A stretch of 64,000 nt of DNA, taken from NCBI GenBank assembly GCA_029855935.1, contig JAGSHN010000012.1, positions 62,001 to 126,000 on the forward strand, read 5' to 3'. Below the pieces are notes generated by a model. The model had not been told where the DNA came from and did not search any database. It saw only the letters and a list, made by a program, of their open reading frames with translations. A program made the position numbers and the translations under genes. Positions 1-8,267 of the stretch are shown piece by piece. Position 1 is the first letter of the stretch. Every line of letters starts with the position of its first letter. This stretch comes from Candidatus Thorarchaeota archaeon (GTDB lineage Archaea > Asgardarchaeota > Thorarchaeia > Thorarchaeales > Thorarchaeaceae).

Positions 1-203
1 ATGGCAGAGAGATTGTCCTTGGTCATGGGCGGTCGCGACACAGTATCCTGCGCCATCTGTGCAGGGTAGGGCCCACGATGATGTTTGCCACGGGAATATT
101 TCCTCAGAGGCGTCTGCCGTGGTGGGACTGTTCAGACGACATAGACTGAATGTACAACGAGAATCTCCCCCGCATCATCACTGCACCCGGTATACTTTGG
201 GGT

Positions 204-2000
204 CTATCGTGCAGCTAGTGCGTGTTGGACCTGAAGACTGTAGAGGGAGTGGTACTTACCGCGCTTGGCCACAAGTTCGGAGTGAGTACCCTCCTCTACT
301 ATCCGCCCATCCTCCAGGACAATGATTCTGTCAGCTTGGACTATTGTGGAGAGCCTGTGCGCGATCACAATGGCCGTGCGCCCACGGAGAAGCATCCGCA
401 TCCCCCTCTGTATCGCATGTTCTGTGTATACATCCACTGAACTTGTGGCCTCGTCGAGCACAAGGATGCGAGGATTCTTCAGCAGAGCCCGTGCGAAGCT
501 TATCAGCTGGCGCTCGCCCTCGGAGAGTCGACCCCCTCTCTCGCCCACTTCGGTGTCAAGGCCGTCCTGAAGACTCTCAAGAACACGACGGGCGCCTATT
601 GTGTCGAGGGCCCTGATTACCTCTTCGTCGGTCGCATCAGGTCTACCATACCTTATGTTGTCCCTCACGGTGCCCATAAACAGAAACGCCTCTTGTAGGA
701 CGAGCCCGATTGCTGCGCGCAATGACCTCTGAGTGACCCTCCTGATGTCCACCCCATCAATCTCTATGCTACCGCTCCTGATGTCATAGAATCTGTTGAG
801 AAGGTTGACGACCGTGGTCTTTCCGGCACCTGTATCGCCGACTATGGCAACAGTCTCACCGGGCTGGATCTCAAGACTGAAGTCGGTGAGGATGTCAGTC
901 CCCTCGATGTAGCCAAAGGTCACGTTCCGGAACCTGATGTGGCCTCTCACGTCTGTCAGGTCAATGGCATCGGGGACATCTCTGACTGTGGGTTCTGTGT
1001 CAATGATTGAGAAGACCCGTTCTGCCCCGGCAAATGCGCTCTGGACGTTGGTGTAGAAGTTGGCGATGATCAATATCGGCCTGAAGAACTGGTTTGTATA
1101 CCTGATGAAGAGCACAAGTGTGCCCAGTGTCAGCGTGCCCTCCATCAGTCTCAGGCCACCAACCCAGAGGATGAGGAAGATGCCTATTCCACCGATGAAC
1201 CTGATGGCGGGAAAGAATGTTGCCTGGGCCTTGCCAGCCTCGATATTGGCCCTGTAGTCGAGATCGATCACCTCATTGAACCTCGCAATGCTCGTTTTCT
1301 CGCGAGCAAAGCTCTTTGTCACTATGGCGCCAGCAATGGATTCTGCAAGGCTTGAGGTCACGATGGAGATGGTCTTTCTCGTCTTGCGATATGCGCTCTT
1401 TAGTTTCCCTCTGAAGTATATCGTGGCGACCAGCAGCAGTGGCATTGCCAGTAGGGTGACAAGAGCCAGCTGCAGGTCAACAGTGATGATGATAGCTCCA
1501 ATCATAGTCACAATGAAGACTTGTGCAAAGGTCGTGATCAACCCACCATTGAGGAGTTCTCCCATCCTGTCGATGTCATTCGTCAGTCTGGATATCACCC
1601 TGCCGCTCGTGGAACGGTCATAGAAGTCTTGAGACATCATCTGCAGTCTGTCGTACAGGTCCTGCCGGATGTTGAATATCGCCCGTTGTCCCATCCCGGT
1701 CATCAGATACTGCATGGAGTAGCCTGTGAGCCATGCGGCAATCTGCAGTCCAACATAGAGAAGCGCGGTGGTGGCCAGAGCGTTCAGGTCACCGGTTGGG
1801 AAGTCGATGTCTATTGCATGCTTGAGAACAAAGGGACTGTACAGGATTGCGGCCATATTGGCGGCCATCAGTATGATGACTGCAAGAAACTCCTTGCGAT
1901 ACACTAGGAGATAGCCCACCATCCTCGCCAGAAGTGTCCTGTCCGGATAGTCGTAGCTCCTTGCATCGGGATCGTCCTGCTCGTCGAGATGATAGCCCAT
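204..2000 (-). CDS. ABC exporter half-transporter, catalytically complete half
   Basis: Half-transporter of 598 aa with an exporter-type membrane domain (about residues 30-325, six helices) and a C-terminal ATPase domain. Visible motifs are Walker A GDTGAGKT 388-395, Q-loop Gln436, signature LSEGE 492-496, Walker B with catalytic Glu517 (LDEATS) and H-loop His547. This half has an intact hydrolytic site. It starts 8 bases after the stop of the upstream half-transporter on the same strand, so the two almost certainly form one heterodimeric exporter of the TM287/288 or BmrC/BmrD kind. It sits in the cytoplasmic membrane and would export a hydrophobic compound or lipid; the substrate cannot be read. 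Family very sure. Confidence 0.93.
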   Translation of the reverse strand: MGYHLDEQDDPDARSYDYPDRTLLARMVGYLLVYRKEFLAVIILMAANMAAILYSPFVLKHAIDIDFPTGDLNALATTALLYVGLQIAAWLTGYSMQYLMTGMGQRAIFNIRQDLYDRLQMMSQDFYDRSTSGRVISRLTNDIDRMGELLNGGLITTFAQVFIVTMIGAIIITVDLQLALVTLLAMPLLLVATIYFRGKLKSAYRKTRKTISIVTSSLAESIAGAIVTKSFAREKTSIARFNEVIDLDYRANIEAGKAQATFFPAIRFIGGIGIFLILWVGGLRLMEGTLTLGTLVLFIRYTNQFFRPILIIANFYTNVQSAFAGAERVFSIIDTEPTVRDVPDAIDLTDVRGHIRFRNVTFGYIEGTDILTDFSLEIQPGETVAIVGDTGAGKTTVVNLLNRFYDIRSGSIEIDGVDIRRVTQRSLRAAIGLVLQEAFLFMGTVRDNIRYGRPDATDEEVIRALDTIGARRVLESLQDGLDTEVGERGGRLSEGERQLISFARALLKNPRILVLDEATSSVDVYTEHAIQRGMRMLLRGRTAIVIAHRLSTIVQADRIIVLEDGRIVEEGTHSELVAKRGKYHSLYSLQVQHALAAR

Positions 2001-2008
2001 CCTCTACG

Positions 2009-3910
2009 TCACCCCTCCTGTGTTTCCACTGACGTCCGTTGCAGTGCCCTCGTTTCCATCTCTGTCAAGGTCTCGTATATCCCTGCATAGATGCCGCCTG
2101 CAGCCAGAAGCTCCTCGTGCGTTCCAATCTCGACAACACGTCCTCTCTCCATCACGACAATGAGATTGGCATTCCGGATGGTGCTCATCCGGTGAGTGAT
2201 GACGAACGTGGTCCGCCCTCTCATCAGATTCTCGAGTGCCTGCTGTATGAGCATCTCCGTCCTAGCGTCTACCGCGCTCGTTGAGTCATCCAATATCAGT
2301 ATTCTGGGGTCGGCGAGCAGGGCCCGTGCTATTGCAATCCTCTGTCGCTGACCACCACTGAGCGTGACCCCACGCTCTCCCACCATCGAGTCATATCCCT
2401 CTGGTAGCCTCTCGATGAACTCGTGTGCCATGGCAGCCCGCGCGGCGGCCTCTATCTCCTCTTGTGAGGCATCAGGTCTTGCAAAGGCAATGTTCTCCCT
2501 GACAGTGGCGGAGAACAGGAACGGGTCCTGATGTACGATGCCAATCCTGCGCCGGAGGTCAGTAAGACGATACATCCTCACGTCTATTCCGTCGACCAGC
2601 ACACGGCCTGGCGGTCTCACAGGACAGACAGTACCGTCTATCTCAATCTTCCCATCTTTGGCATAGTATCGTCGTCCCTCAATCTCCACGCAACCGTGTT
2701 CGTCCAGTCTGTACGTCCTGCCCCGATACTGGATAGTCGGACTGGGGTCAACATCGTAGAGCCGAGGAATCAGTCTTGTCAGACTCGACTTGCCAGACCC
2801 CGTTCCTCCGACGAGGGCCACAATCTGCCCGGGTAGGACTCTGAAGCTGACCCCGTCCAGAATCATTCTGTTTCCATCATAACCAAAGCATACGTTCTCG
2901 AACTCCACCTCGCCCTGTATGTCTGAAATCTCCACAGGTTGTTCCGGGTCCCTTATCTCGTCTTCGTGGTCGAGAACATAGAAAGTCCTCTCCGCAGCGG
3001 CCGAGGCGCGTTGATACATCCCGATTCCCCAGCTCAGGAATCTGGCTGGCAGGATTAGCATTCCAATGAGTGCGACAAAGGCGACGAACTCGCCGTACGT
3101 GAGACTACCCTCGACGAATCTGACCCCACCGACATAGACCAGCAGACCTGTGATCACTCCCAGCAGTGCTGGCAGCAACGGCTGATACAGCGCCGCCAAC
3201 CTGAACGCCCGTGTAGCCACATCTCTGTACTCCTCGTTGGCCCTGCGGACGCGCTGTCCCTCTCTGTCCTCCGACGTAAAGGAACGGATTATCTTGATGC
3301 CCACTATGTTCTCGGTCAGCACGGAGCTGAGCCGGCCGTACATCTGTCTGGCCCTGAAGAACACTGGTCTGACGTGTTTCGCAAAGGCGACACCGAACAA
3401 TGCGACGACTGGTAGGGCGACAAACATGTACATTGTCAGGCCGGGACTGATGAGCCACATCATGACATAGGTGCCTATCAGCTGGACTATGCCCATGAAT
3501 ATGACACGGTAGCCCCAGACGAGAAACTCCCTCATCGTAGTGACATCGGTTGTGACGCGTGCGATCAGCTGTCCCGTTTCGTTTCTGTCGTAGAAGGCAA
3601 GATCTTTCTCCATCAGCGCCTCGTAGAGGTCCTGCCGGAGTTCGTATATTGATCGATGCGCCGAGAGTACCGCACCGTACCTCGCGATGATGTCAAACAC
3701 TGAGTAGAGGCCCGTGAGCCCCAGATACAACAAGGAGTATGGAATGAGGAGCGCTGGGTCGGCACTGGGAATGACGCTGTCGATGATGGTCGACAGCACT
3801 GATGGAGTGAGAACATTGAAGGCTGTGCCAATTGTGGCCGACACTAGAAAACCAAAGAACAGTCTCTTGTGGCGAAGCGGATACTGCGTCAGCCTCCATA
3901 TGTACCCCAT
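2009..3910 (-). CDS. ABC exporter half-transporter, degenerate half with NBD insertion
   Basis: First gene of the exporter pair, 633 aa. The membrane domain covers about residues 15-305 and the ATPase domain 335-615. Walker A GGTGSGKS is at 368-375, Gln461 is the Q-loop, signature LSGGQ is at 517-521 and His573 is the H-loop. Walker B reads ILILDD with Asp542 where the catalytic glutamate normally stands, the mark of the degenerate half in heterodimeric exporters such as TM287 and BmrC. Unusually, about 45 extra residues (roughly 389-434, predicted beta-rich, with two cysteines) lie between Walker A and the Q-loop; the partner lacks them. The protein is correspondingly longer than its family norm of about 580 aa. 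Confidence 0.92.
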   Translation of the reverse strand: MGYIWRLTQYPLRHKRLFFGFLVSATIGTAFNVLTPSVLSTIIDSVIPSADPALLIPYSLLYLGLTGLYSVFDIIARYGAVLSAHRSIYELRQDLYEALMEKDLAFYDRNETGQLIARVTTDVTTMREFLVWGYRVIFMGIVQLIGTYVMMWLISPGLTMYMFVALPVVALFGVAFAKHVRPVFFRARQMYGRLSSVLTENIVGIKIIRSFTSEDREGQRVRRANEEYRDVATRAFRLAALYQPLLPALLGVITGLLVYVGGVRFVEGSLTYGEFVAFVALIGMLILPARFLSWGIGMYQRASAAAERTFYVLDHEDEIRDPEQPVEISDIQGEVEFENVCFGYDGNRMILDGVSFRVLPGQIVALVGGTGSGKSSLTRLIPRLYDVDPSPTIQYRGRTYRLDEHGCVEIEGRRYYAKDGKIEIDGTVCPVRPPGRVLVDGIDVRMYRLTDLRRRIGIVHQDPFLFSATVRENIAFARPDASQEEIEAAARAAMAHEFIERLPEGYDSMVGERGVTLSGGQRQRIAIARALLADPRILILDDSTSAVDARTEMLIQQALENLMRGRTTFVITHRMSTIRNANLIVVMERGRVVEIGTHEELLAAGGIYAGIYETLTEMETRALQRTSVETQEG

Positions 3911-3956
3911 TCTCTCACCGTCAGTACTATCAGATCATCCGAGTCATTGATGCGTT

Positions 3957-4373
3957 TCATCTGCACTTCTCGACAAGAAGTCTTCCGAGATTCTCGCAGG
4001 CCTCGATGTCCTCCTGTGTCGGATGGCCCTTCACTCGCAGTGGTCCGTCACCCACAAACTCTCCACCGAGTTCCCGCAGCCTGTCAGCCACAATGCCTGG
4101 AGCCTCTCCACTCCACCCGTAAGAGCCAAAGGACGTGACCTTTAGACCGTCCAGCCGCGGAAGCTCGGCCATTATCTGTCGCACCTTTGGCAGAGGCCTC
4201 TTCATCCTAGTCGAGCAGCCCAGTGCCAGCGCACATGCATCGCCTAAGCCGTCAAACTCTCTAGCACGTTGCAGCACGCACTCGCCACCAGCCTCAGTGA
4301 TTCCTCTGCATATGGCCTGAGCCATTGCCTTTGTCTTGCCGGTCGTGCTCTCGTAGACAACAAGAATCTTCAT
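3957..4373 (-). CDS. Flavodoxin-like FMN protein
   Basis: 138-aa flavodoxin fold. The N-terminal beta strand MKILVVYES runs into a Ser/Thr/Gly phosphate loop (STTGKT, residues 9-14) that binds FMN phosphate, and GSYGWSGEAP in the middle matches the loop over the isoalloxazine ring. It is close in style to the flavodoxin domain of rubredoxin:oxygen oxidoreductases (FprA), but no metallo-beta-lactamase domain is present. It is likely a soluble electron carrier. The start at 4373 was chosen because the protein then begins directly with the first flavodoxin strand; an upstream in-frame ATG at 4469 would add 32 non-homologous residues and overlap the divergent nth region. Confidence 0.85.
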   Translation of the reverse strand: MKILVVYESTTGKTKAMAQAICRGITEAGGECVLQRAREFDGLGDACALALGCSTRMKRPLPKVRQIMAELPRLDGLKVTSFGSYGWSGEAPGIVADRLRELGGEFVGDGPLRVKGHPTQEDIEACENLGRLLVEKCR

Positions 4374-4498
4374 CGTTGTTCCAGCTCCCTTCTCACTCCT
4401 GTTTGAAAAGCCTTCCAAATCGGCATCGCACACTCGTGTGTCAGAGCGTATTTGGTCGTACCGTCCCATCTATATCTCTGAACGCTCACAGTCAACGG

Positions 4499-5194
4499 GT
4501 GTCATCTCAGGAGTTTCTCAGAGAGAAGGCCCGCAGATTGTGTGATCTGCTCGTCTTGCATTACGGGGACCACATATCCGCTCGGACGTTGCCACCGGTG
4601 GACGAGTTGGTCCTGACCATTCTCAGTCAGAACACCACCGACACGAATGCCCGTCGGGCATTCGAGGCACTCAAGGCAAGATATTCCAGTTGGGATGATG
4701 TTGCCGGGGCACCGCCCTCGGATGTGGCCGATGCCATCCGCTCCTCAGGAGCATTCCGGGTGAAGGCCAAGAGAATACAGACAGCATTGCGCGAGATAAG
4801 GCGACGTATGGGCAGCATAGACCTGTCATCACTGGCCGAGATGTCGCTCGAGGAGGCAAAGCAGTTCCTGACATCGCTACACGGCGTCGGCCCCAAGACA
4901 GCTGCAATCGTTCTACTGTTCTCGTTCCATCGTCCTGTCCTCCCCGTCGACACACACGTCTATCGTGTGACCCGTCGCCTCGGTCTGATTGACTCAAGGG
5001 TTTCTCGGGAGAAGGCACACATCATCCTTGAGGGAATGATTCCCCCTGAGTGCATCTTCTCGCTGAATCACAATCTTGTCCGTCACGGGCGTTTCGTCTG
5101 CCGTGCAAGGTCACCCAAGTGTGATGAATGCTTCCTGTTCGAGATATGTGACTATGCACTCGTAGGAGATGCTGGGTCCATCCGACAGGGGTGA
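4499..5194 (+). CDS. nth: Endonuclease III (DNA glycosylase/AP lyase)
   Basis: Base-excision repair enzyme that removes oxidised pyrimidines and nicks at abasic sites. The helix-hairpin-helix LHGVGPKTA carries the catalytic lysine, and PVDTHVYRV carries the catalytic aspartate. The C-terminus has the [4Fe-4S] motif C-x6-C-x2-C-x5-C (from CRARSPKC). The GTG at 4499 gives 231 aa, near the family norm of about 210-230. Starting at the ATG at 4325 would add 58 residues that look non-coding and overlap the divergent flavodoxin gene. It is divergent from flavodoxin and followed by the antiporter on the same strand. Confidence 0.92.
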   Translation: MSSQEFLREKARRLCDLLVLHYGDHISARTLPPVDELVLTILSQNTTDTNARRAFEALKARYSSWDDVAGAPPSDVADAIRSSGAFRVKAKRIQTALREIRRRMGSIDLSSLAEMSLEEAKQFLTSLHGVGPKTAAIVLLFSFHRPVLPVDTHVYRVTRRLGLIDSRVSREKAHIILEGMIPPECIFSLNHNLVRHGRFVCRARSPKCDECFLFEICDYALVGDAGSIRQG

Positions 5195-5262
5195 CAACCT
5201 TCAAAAGAAGTGTGATGGAATGAGGCCGTCATCCTTGAGTGTGTCACTTGGTGTGATCCCCC

Positions 5263-6570
5263 ATGGTCCTTCCGATACTGGAACCCTCTGCATGGGAGCC
5301 TCTGTTGGTCATCGGCCTCGGCATTGTGCTCGCCTTTGCGGGAGCAGTCGTGATGAAGCGACTGGGAATACCGCAGATACTGGGATTCATGCTGGCCGGG
5401 GTCATCCTCAGTGTCCTTGGCGTGATCACCTCGGATGTCAGGGCCGCACTGTTCCCGGTCGTCAATCTTGCCCTTGGGATGATTGGCTACAATATCGGTC
5501 TTGAGATTCGTAGAGAGGTCTTTCGTGGCAAGACGCGTCAGATGGGGACTATACTCGTTCTTGAGTCAATACTGACGTTTGTCGTGGTCACACTGCTGAC
5601 CAACCTCCTACTCTCAAACATCTATGTTGCAATTGTCTTTGGCGCACTTGCCAGTGCCACGGATCCTGCCTCCACTGTGATGGTCATCTGGGAGCGTAAC
5701 TCGAAGGGCACACTGACGGACACGCTGATGTTCGTCCTCGCCCTTGATGATGTGGTGGCAATACTTCTCGCGAACATCTCCATGTCGCTGGTCACAGTAG
5801 CATACTCCGGTTCTACTCTGCTCGGTGATGCACTCCTCGTCACACTCTTCGACATAGTCGCTTCAGCCGGCGTTGGTGCAGTCTTTGGTGCTGGAATGGT
5901 CTACTTCATTAATCGGGAGGACGACCGAGCCAAGCTTCTTGAGTTCGAGCTGGGCCTGATAATACTGCTCGTCGGGCTGATGACTTGGCTGCACCTGAGT
6001 GCAATCCTGTCGTGTATGATCTTCGGCTTTGTAGTTGGTAACTACGTCAGTCCTGAGAAGGACCCCGTCTGCCACACACTCAAGGTCGTGATGTCGCCGG
6101 TCGTGATGCTCTTCTTTGTGATTGTAGGTGCCTCGATCAATGTGTGGAACGTCCTGAGTCTGACCACGGTCCTGCTGGCGGTACTCTACGTGGGTGGTCG
6201 GAGCGTTGCCAAGTACGTCGGCGCATACACTGGTGGCAGGCTGACGGGCGCCCCCTCGGTCACAACGAGGTATCTCGGCTACTGTCTGATGTCGCAGGCA
6301 GGTGTGGCGGTGGGTCTCTCGCTCATTGTGGAGGAACAGTTTGGTGCCGCGGGCCTTGCCGATATGGGCCTCCTGATTCTAGACGTCGTTGTCATAACGA
6401 CGATGATTCTGCAGATACTCGGCCCCATCTTTGCCTCTGAGGGTCTCCGGCGCGCAGGAGAGTATCCTGTGACATGCGCCCCCCGAACGGGGGTGGCCAC
6501 AACAGGTCCTCCCAATGAACGCTCAATACTAGACGGCGGTCCTCCCGATAGCGCGCCACCTGACCCGTGA
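5263..6570 (+). CDS. Cation:proton antiporter (Na+/H+ exchanger, CPA family)
   Basis: 435-aa polytopic membrane protein with about 12 hydrophobic helices. The first segment contains GIPQILGFMLAGVILS, the usual first motif of CPA2/KefB-like exchangers. Midway, ALASATDPASTV and ALDDVVAILL correspond to the crossing unwound helices with the Thr-Asp and Asp-Asp residues that carry ions in NhaA/NapA-type antiporters. No C-terminal TrkA-N or TrkA-C domain is present; the last 40 residues are polar and proline-rich. Likely role: sodium or potassium export coupled to protons. Ion specificity cannot be read. Confidence 0.9.
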   Translation: MVLPILEPSAWEPLLVIGLGIVLAFAGAVVMKRLGIPQILGFMLAGVILSVLGVITSDVRAALFPVVNLALGMIGYNIGLEIRREVFRGKTRQMGTILVLESILTFVVVTLLTNLLLSNIYVAIVFGALASATDPASTVMVIWERNSKGTLTDTLMFVLALDDVVAILLANISMSLVTVAYSGSTLLGDALLVTLFDIVASAGVGAVFGAGMVYFINREDDRAKLLEFELGLIILLVGLMTWLHLSAILSCMIFGFVVGNYVSPEKDPVCHTLKVVMSPVVMLFFVIVGASINVWNVLSLTTVLLAVLYVGGRSVAKYVGAYTGGRLTGAPSVTTRYLGYCLMSQAGVAVGLSLIVEEQFGAAGLADMGLLILDVVVITTMILQILGPIFASEGLRRAGEYPVTCAPRTGVATTGPPNERSILDGGPPDSAPPDP

Positions 6571-6609
6571 TGCATGCATCTTATGAGGCGACGCCCGCAT
6601 TGTCTTGCT

Positions 6610-6921
6610 ATGTCGTCAAGCAGAGACTGTGTCAGAGATCAGCCGTGGAACGTCCGATGCGGTGTGAAGAGTCAGAAGGGCATCTGTGCCATTGGCCACA
6701 AAGTGGGTGATGAGGTCCTCTTCACAGAGAGAGGCCTGCGTGGCGAGCTATGTATCAGTGCTTTGTACTCGATGCTACCGAAGGTGTTCGCAATGATGTT
6801 CAACGCGTACTTTCCGTGGCTTGAGAATCAGTGTACTGCCATTCACGCGTGCCCCGATGCCGAGAATCCCGTTGTCTTTGAGTTGATGCGGGTCGAACGC
6901 GAGAAAAAGGATGACGAGTAG
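6610..6921 (+). CDS. TIGR04076-family small cysteine-rich protein
   Basis: About 103 aa. Spaced cysteines and the phrases KGICAIGHKVGDE, LYSMLPKVFAMMFN and CPDAENPVVFELMR match the TIGR04076 family, which is widespread in anaerobes and has no assigned function. The family usually starts close to the first cysteine block. The ATG at 6610 is preferred over those at 6574 and 6583 because a TATA-like stretch at about 6580-6587 would place the transcript start at or near 6610, giving a leaderless mRNA. Family assignment rests on recall of the motif order, not on a search. Confidence 0.7.
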   Translation: MSSSRDCVRDQPWNVRCGVKSQKGICAIGHKVGDEVLFTERGLRGELCISALYSMLPKVFAMMFNAYFPWLENQCTAIHACPDAENPVVFELMRVEREKKDDE

Positions 6922-6951
6922 GTGGATCTGTGATATCGCTCCGTTTCCCAC

Positions 6952-7380
6952 TCACGAGTCACTCTCTCTCATCTCGCTGTCGTTCCCAAAGGTTTCAATC
7001 ATGTCGCGATGGACCGCATCGCTGTCTGGACGATTGGTCATCACAATTAGTGTGCGGCCGTACCAGCCGCAGTCGAGGCAGTAGTAGGCCGGCTGGAGGG
7101 CCCCAAGAAGACCAAGGTCAACCTGAGATGTTATCTGAATCACTCTGAAGCTCTTGCAGTTCGGGCAGATGGGGATATCCTGTGAGATACCCTTCTTCTT
7201 CATCTCTTCAAGAGCGTGCCTGACAAACTCAAGTCTACGAAGCTCGACTAGCTCCCTCCTTGAGAGCACAGAACCTACCGTGTTGCGCAATCGCAGCATC
7301 TCCACAAGGTGATACCGTGATGTCACCTGCGGCTCAGGAAAAGACACCGCGTACCACTGTTCGGTCCCGCGTGCACTCAA
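6952..7380 (-). CDS. Zinc-ribbon protein of unknown function
   Basis: 142 aa. A helical N-terminal half with many Arg/Leu/Glu residues is followed by two cysteine pairs, CPNC and CLDC, about 29 residues apart, typical of a zinc ribbon. The C-terminal tail is acidic and polar. I do not recognise a named family. The longest reading starts with TTG at 7380, and an AT-rich element at 7381-7391 (minus-strand TATA candidate) lies very close to it. A later start is therefore likely: GTG at 7347 or ATG at 7299. The function could be nucleic-acid binding, judged only from the zinc ribbon. Confidence 0.6.
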   Translation of the reverse strand: MSARGTEQWYAVSFPEPQVTSRYHLVEMLRLRNTVGSVLSRRELVELRRLEFVRHALEEMKKKGISQDIPICPNCKSFRVIQITSQVDLGLLGALQPAYYCLDCGWYGRTLIVMTNRPDSDAVHRDMIETFGNDSEMRESDS

Positions 7381-7510
7381 CTTATTAATTCATTTACGCA
7401 TTCCGCTCACAACCGCGTCAGCGAGGTATAATCATGTCATCCGAGTTACGCTCCCTCGGACAATCACCGTGCCGTACGCACATCCTCCCGCCGTGGGGTA
7501 GCAGTCTAGT

Positions 7511-7535
7511 CACCCCCCGCAGTCCACTCGGGGTG
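7511..7535. repeat. GC-rich inverted repeat upstream of membrane regulator
   Basis: CACCCC at 7511-7516 pairs with GGGGTG at 7530-7535 across 13 bases. It lies in the 217-base space between two divergent genes, 63 bases before the regulator start. It may be a hairpin or a binding site; the arms are short and this may be chance. Confidence 0.25.
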
Positions 7536-7597
7536 CAGTCTCTCCCCCATAATCCGGCTGCAGAATACTCCGCGGCGTCTGTCAGACTGTTCTGGAG

Positions 7598-8101
7598 TTG
7601 GTCTGCTTGAGCGAGCGCCCCGGCCTGAGTGGCTCACTGATCGACATTGTCATTGTTGTCTTCTCCGTCGGTGTTCTTCTTGGGTCCGTCACTGTCTGGA
7701 TGGCGTCCGCGACAGTCTCGCGCGAGATAGTCTTCGTCACAACAACGGTGGCACTCGTCATTTCTCTAGTCCTTGTGATCAGCGTGGCTGCTCTCGTTGT
7801 GGTTCGACTTCACAGACGCGTGGCCCGTCTTGAGCAGTCGTTGAACAATCGGGATGAGAGGCTGCCCGCAGTGGAGCCATCTGTGGTTGTCGTAACTCTC
7901 ACGAACATCGAGCGTCGGATTCTGAACCGGCTGGAGGAGAATGATGGGATCATCGCACAGGACGAGCTCAGACGTGTCACAGGTCTGAGCAAGTCCACAC
8001 TCAGTGTTTCGTTGTCCTCGCTGGAGCGAAAGGGGCTCATCCGACGGGAAACACGGGGCAGGACGAAGATTGTCCAGATGGTCTCCAGTGTGCGTCGATG
8101 A
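7598..8101 (+). CDS. Membrane-anchored winged-helix transcription regulator
   Basis: 167 aa. Two hydrophobic helices (about residues 13-35 and 43-68) are followed by a basic linker and a C-terminal MarR/IclR-like winged helix (about 100-165). The HTH contains the segment DELRRVTGLSKSTLS and then the wing KGLIRRETRGRTKIV. The design resembles archaeal membrane-tethered HTH proteins that respond to envelope signals. The reading frame begins with TTG at 7598; TTG at 7607 has GGAG (7594-7597) at better spacing and may be the true start. It lies just upstream of a gene for an abundant-looking surface protein whose promoter holds a perfect palindrome, so local control is plausible but unproven. Confidence 0.78.
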   Translation: MVCLSERPGLSGSLIDIVIVVFSVGVLLGSVTVWMASATVSREIVFVTTTVALVISLVLVISVAALVVVRLHRRVARLEQSLNNRDERLPAVEPSVVVVTLTNIERRILNRLEENDGIIAQDELRRVTGLSKSTLSVSLSSLERKGLIRRETRGRTKIVQMVSSVRR

Positions 8102-8183
8102 TATCGTCCCTAGAACGGTCTGCGCCTCAGGTAACTCTCCATTGTTGTGAATCAGCAGCATAAGCCCCTCCCTCGTTGGCAGA

Positions 8184-8196
8184 GTGAACGGTTCAC
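8184..8196. promoter_or_regulatory. Palindromic operator candidate before surface-protein gene
   Basis: Perfect palindrome GTGAAC-G-GTTCAC (8184-8196). It ends only 7-8 bases before the AT-rich element ATCTATTACTATCC (about 8204-8217), which sits where a TATA box for the gene at 8268 should be. The position is where an archaeal activator or repressor would contact the promoter. Confidence 0.45.
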
Positions 8197-8267
8197 AGCG
8201 AACATCTATTACTATCCACTCCGGAAGATGTTCCAGAAACAATCTCCAACGGAGGAAAAGAAGAGCT

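Noticed and set aside
59-325. 88-codon plus-strand frame at the window start
   Set aside because: Most of it is antisense to the exporter C-terminus, and the first 150 bases show no ribosome site or motif.
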